Below are positions 6,377 through 7,862 of a stretch of DNA of 7,862 nucleotides, piece after piece. Position numbers and translations under genes: made by a program. The stretch is from positions 1 through 7,862 of the forward strand of contig SLPT01000381.1 of assembly GCA_007131845.1 (NCBI GenBank), given 5' to 3'. How positions within the stretch are numbered: position 1 is the first letter of the stretch; each line of letters starts with the position of its first letter. The stretch comes from Desulfobacteraceae bacterium. GTDB lineage: Bacteria; Desulfobacterota; Desulfobacteria; Desulfobacterales; Desulfosalsimonadaceae. Below the pieces are notes generated by a model. The model was not told where the DNA came from and did no database searches. It worked only from the letters and a program-made list of their open reading frames with translations.

Positions 6377-6511
6377 TAGTGCCCGAACGAAAAACAGAAT
6401 CTTTCGTCTTGAACTTTTAACAAAGCCGTCTGATTGCGACTTTTTGCGAGTGCATCAAATTTGAGCCGGACGCAGAGATTGTCGGGAAAGACGGTTTTCG
6501 TTCAGGCACCA
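6377..6511 (+). repeat. Palindromic intergenic element, copy 2 (135 bp)
   Basis: The left end is TAGTGCCCGAACGAAAA (6377-6393); the right end, rising to TTTTCGTTCAGGCACCA at 6511, is its inverted repeat with two mismatches in 17. The right 55 bp (6457-6511) match the reverse complement of copy 3 positions 7016-7070 at 50 of 55 positions. The same right-end type closes copy 1 (GACGGTTTTCGTT). The core between about 6411 and 6456 differs from copy 3 and instead holds the ACTTTT...AAGCCGTC motif. Just after the element there is a small hairpin TTGCC-GTT-GGCAA (6520-6532). Confidence 0.8.
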
Positions 6512-6572
6512 GGGCACAATTGCCGTTGGCAAGCAGTGCAACGATGTGCCTGTAAACACGCCCGGACAGACT

Positions 6573-6577
6573 GGAGG
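6573..6577 (+). promoter_or_regulatory. Ribosome binding site of the DUF1622 gene
   Basis: GGAGG lies 5 nt before ATG 6583. A GTG two codons upstream (6577) overlaps this site and is therefore not the likely start. Confidence 0.65.
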
Positions 6578-6582
6578 TGAGG

Positions 6583-6972
6583 ATGAATTATGATATCATC
6601 GGATTCGTAGCCATTATTGCGGATTGGAGCATCGCACTGCTTGAGCTTCTGGGTATCGCCGTCATTCTCCTGTTCGCGGTCCATGCCACTGCACACGCCC
6701 TATGGTTGCTTGCAACCAGCCGGAAAAAAATAGACTTTTTTCAATCCTACCGACTCCAGCTCGCCCGGGGCATTCTGCTGGGGCTCGAATTTCTCGTTGC
6801 CGCCGATATCATTAAGACCGTTGCAATCGAATTCACCTTTTCCAGCGTCGGCGTGCTTGCCGGCATCGTCCTTATCCGGACCTTTCTGAGCTTTGCCATT
6901 GAAATGGAAATGACAGGAAGATGGCCCTGGCAGGCCTCCCCGGACAATAATTCATCCGACATGAAACCATAA
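6583..6972 (+). CDS. DUF1622 family small membrane protein, function unknown
   Basis: This is a 129-residue integral membrane protein recognised as DUF1622 from its pattern. It has a first hydrophobic region at about 5-43 (with His34 and His38 in AVHATAHALW), a basic loop (SRKK, 46-49), the signature RLQLARGILLGLEFLVAADI (57-76), a further helix at about 88-108, and the closing motif RTFLSFAIEMEMTGRWPW (99-116). The tail (117-129) is short and polar. No enzymatic motif is visible and the family has no established role that I know of. The gene stands alone, in the opposite direction to the SDR gene, and is bracketed by element copies 2 and 3 in inverted orientation. No terminator other than the palindromic element is seen downstream. 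Confidence 0.88.
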   Translation: MNYDIIGFVAIIADWSIALLELLGIAVILLFAVHATAHALWLLATSRKKIDFFQSYRLQLARGILLGLEFLVAADIIKTVAIEFTFSSVGVLAGIVLIRTFLSFAIEMEMTGRWPWQASPDNNSSDMKP

Positions 6973-7015
6973 CGCCTGCCATAACTGCCTGCACATGCAA
7001 CCGCTAAAATGTAAA

Positions 7016-7160
7016 TAGTGCCTGAACGAAAACCGTCTTTTTCGCCAATCTCTGTGTCCGGCTCAAATTTTAATCCTCAAAATACATCGAGTATTCCTGC
7101 GGTTAAAATTTTCGTCGTCCTTGACCTTCACGAAAAATCCTGGTTTTCGTTCGGCCACTA
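7016..7160 (-). repeat. Palindromic intergenic element, copy 3 (145 bp, most complete; inverted relative to copies 1 and 2)
   Basis: The left end TAGTGCCTGAACGAAAACC (7016-7034) and right end GGTTTTCGTTCGGCCACTA (7142-7160) are inverted repeats at 17 of 19 positions. The element is built symmetrically around its centre, 7088: AATAC-ATCGA-GTATT (7081-7095), flanked by AAATTTTAA (7065-7073) pairing with TTAAAATTT (7103-7111), with TTTTTCG/CGAAAAA further out. Compared with copies 1 and 2 it lies in reverse orientation: its left arm is their right arm. No open reading frame of interest runs through it. Both ends carry TA, compatible with insertion at a TA target, but this is inference. Confidence 0.82.
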
Positions 7161-7178
7161 AATAAAATTTTTTATTTA
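7159..7178. other. AT-only palindrome at the edge of element copy 3
   Basis: TAAATAAAA (7159-7167) and TTTTATTTA (7170-7178) form a perfect 9-bp inverted repeat with two T in between. It begins with the last two bases of the element. It might be a preferred insertion site, an operator, or simply AT-rich leader DNA. Confidence 0.35.

Positions 7179-7862
<684 letters not shown>

Noticed and set aside
6527..6540. Sigma-54 promoter (TGGCA...TGCA) before the DUF1622 gene
   Set aside because: The GG and GC elements are 2 nt too close for the -24/-12 spacing.
3405..7160. The three repeat copies as a CRISPR array
   Set aside because: The copies are 89-145 bp, palindromic, far apart, in both orientations and without spacers.

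Overview
The window comes from a bacterial chromosome of moderate GC content (mid-50s percent by eye, with AT-rich intergenic stretches). It holds most of an operon for the sodium-pumping NADH:quinone oxidoreductase (Na+-NQR), followed by three unrelated housekeeping or unknown genes. The NQR sequences, a DUF1622 membrane protein, a hexameric-type glutamate dehydrogenase and abundant small palindromic intergenic repeats together suggest an anaerobic Desulfobacterota organism (Desulfobacterales-like). This placement is inferred from overall flavour, not from a marker gene.

Layout, left to right. Positions 1-5468 (+ strand) carry nqrA (5' end missing), nqrB, nqrC, nqrD, nqrE and nqrF in canonical order. 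nqrA-nqrB-nqrC are tightly packed (3-nt gap, then an 8-nt overlap). Gaps of 86, 173 and 116 nt then separate C/D, D/E and E/F. The cofactor-binding residues expected of the complex are visible: SGAT flavinylation threonines in NqrB and NqrC, one membrane cysteine pair each in NqrD and NqrE, and the 2Fe-2S, FAD and NADH motifs in NqrF. The striking departure is NqrA, whose C-terminal part keeps two complete Cys-x2-Cys-x2-Cys-x3-Cys-Pro motifs of the RnfC type; characterised NqrA subunits have lost these. Positions 5471-6211 (- strand) hold a classical short-chain dehydrogenase converging on nqrF with 2 nt between stop codons. Positions 6583-6972 (+) hold a DUF1622 membrane protein. Positions 7344-7862 (+) hold the first 173 codons of gdhA, cut by the window end.

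The intergenic DNA is not empty. Three copies of one imperfectly palindromic element (ends resembling TAGTGCCTGAACGAAAACC and its reverse complement) lie at 3405-3493 (internally deleted, inside the nqr operon), 6377-6511 and 7016-7160. The last two are in opposite orientation and bracket the DUF1622 gene. They look like a non-coding, MITE-like repeat family. Smaller features include an 82-nt stretch without a single T between nqrC and nqrD, degenerate GGTCAGT-type repeats after nqrD, a second short repeat motif upstream of and inside the middle element copy, and an AT-only palindrome upstream of gdhA. There is no sign of CRISPR, tRNA, rRNA, phage or transposase genes.

Functionally, the Nqr subunits would form one membrane complex. 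NqrF oxidises NADH and passes electrons through its 2Fe-2S centre, the NqrD/E iron site and the NqrB/C flavins to quinone while Na+ is exported. The extra NqrA clusters, if real, add a further electron entry or exit route on the cytoplasmic face.
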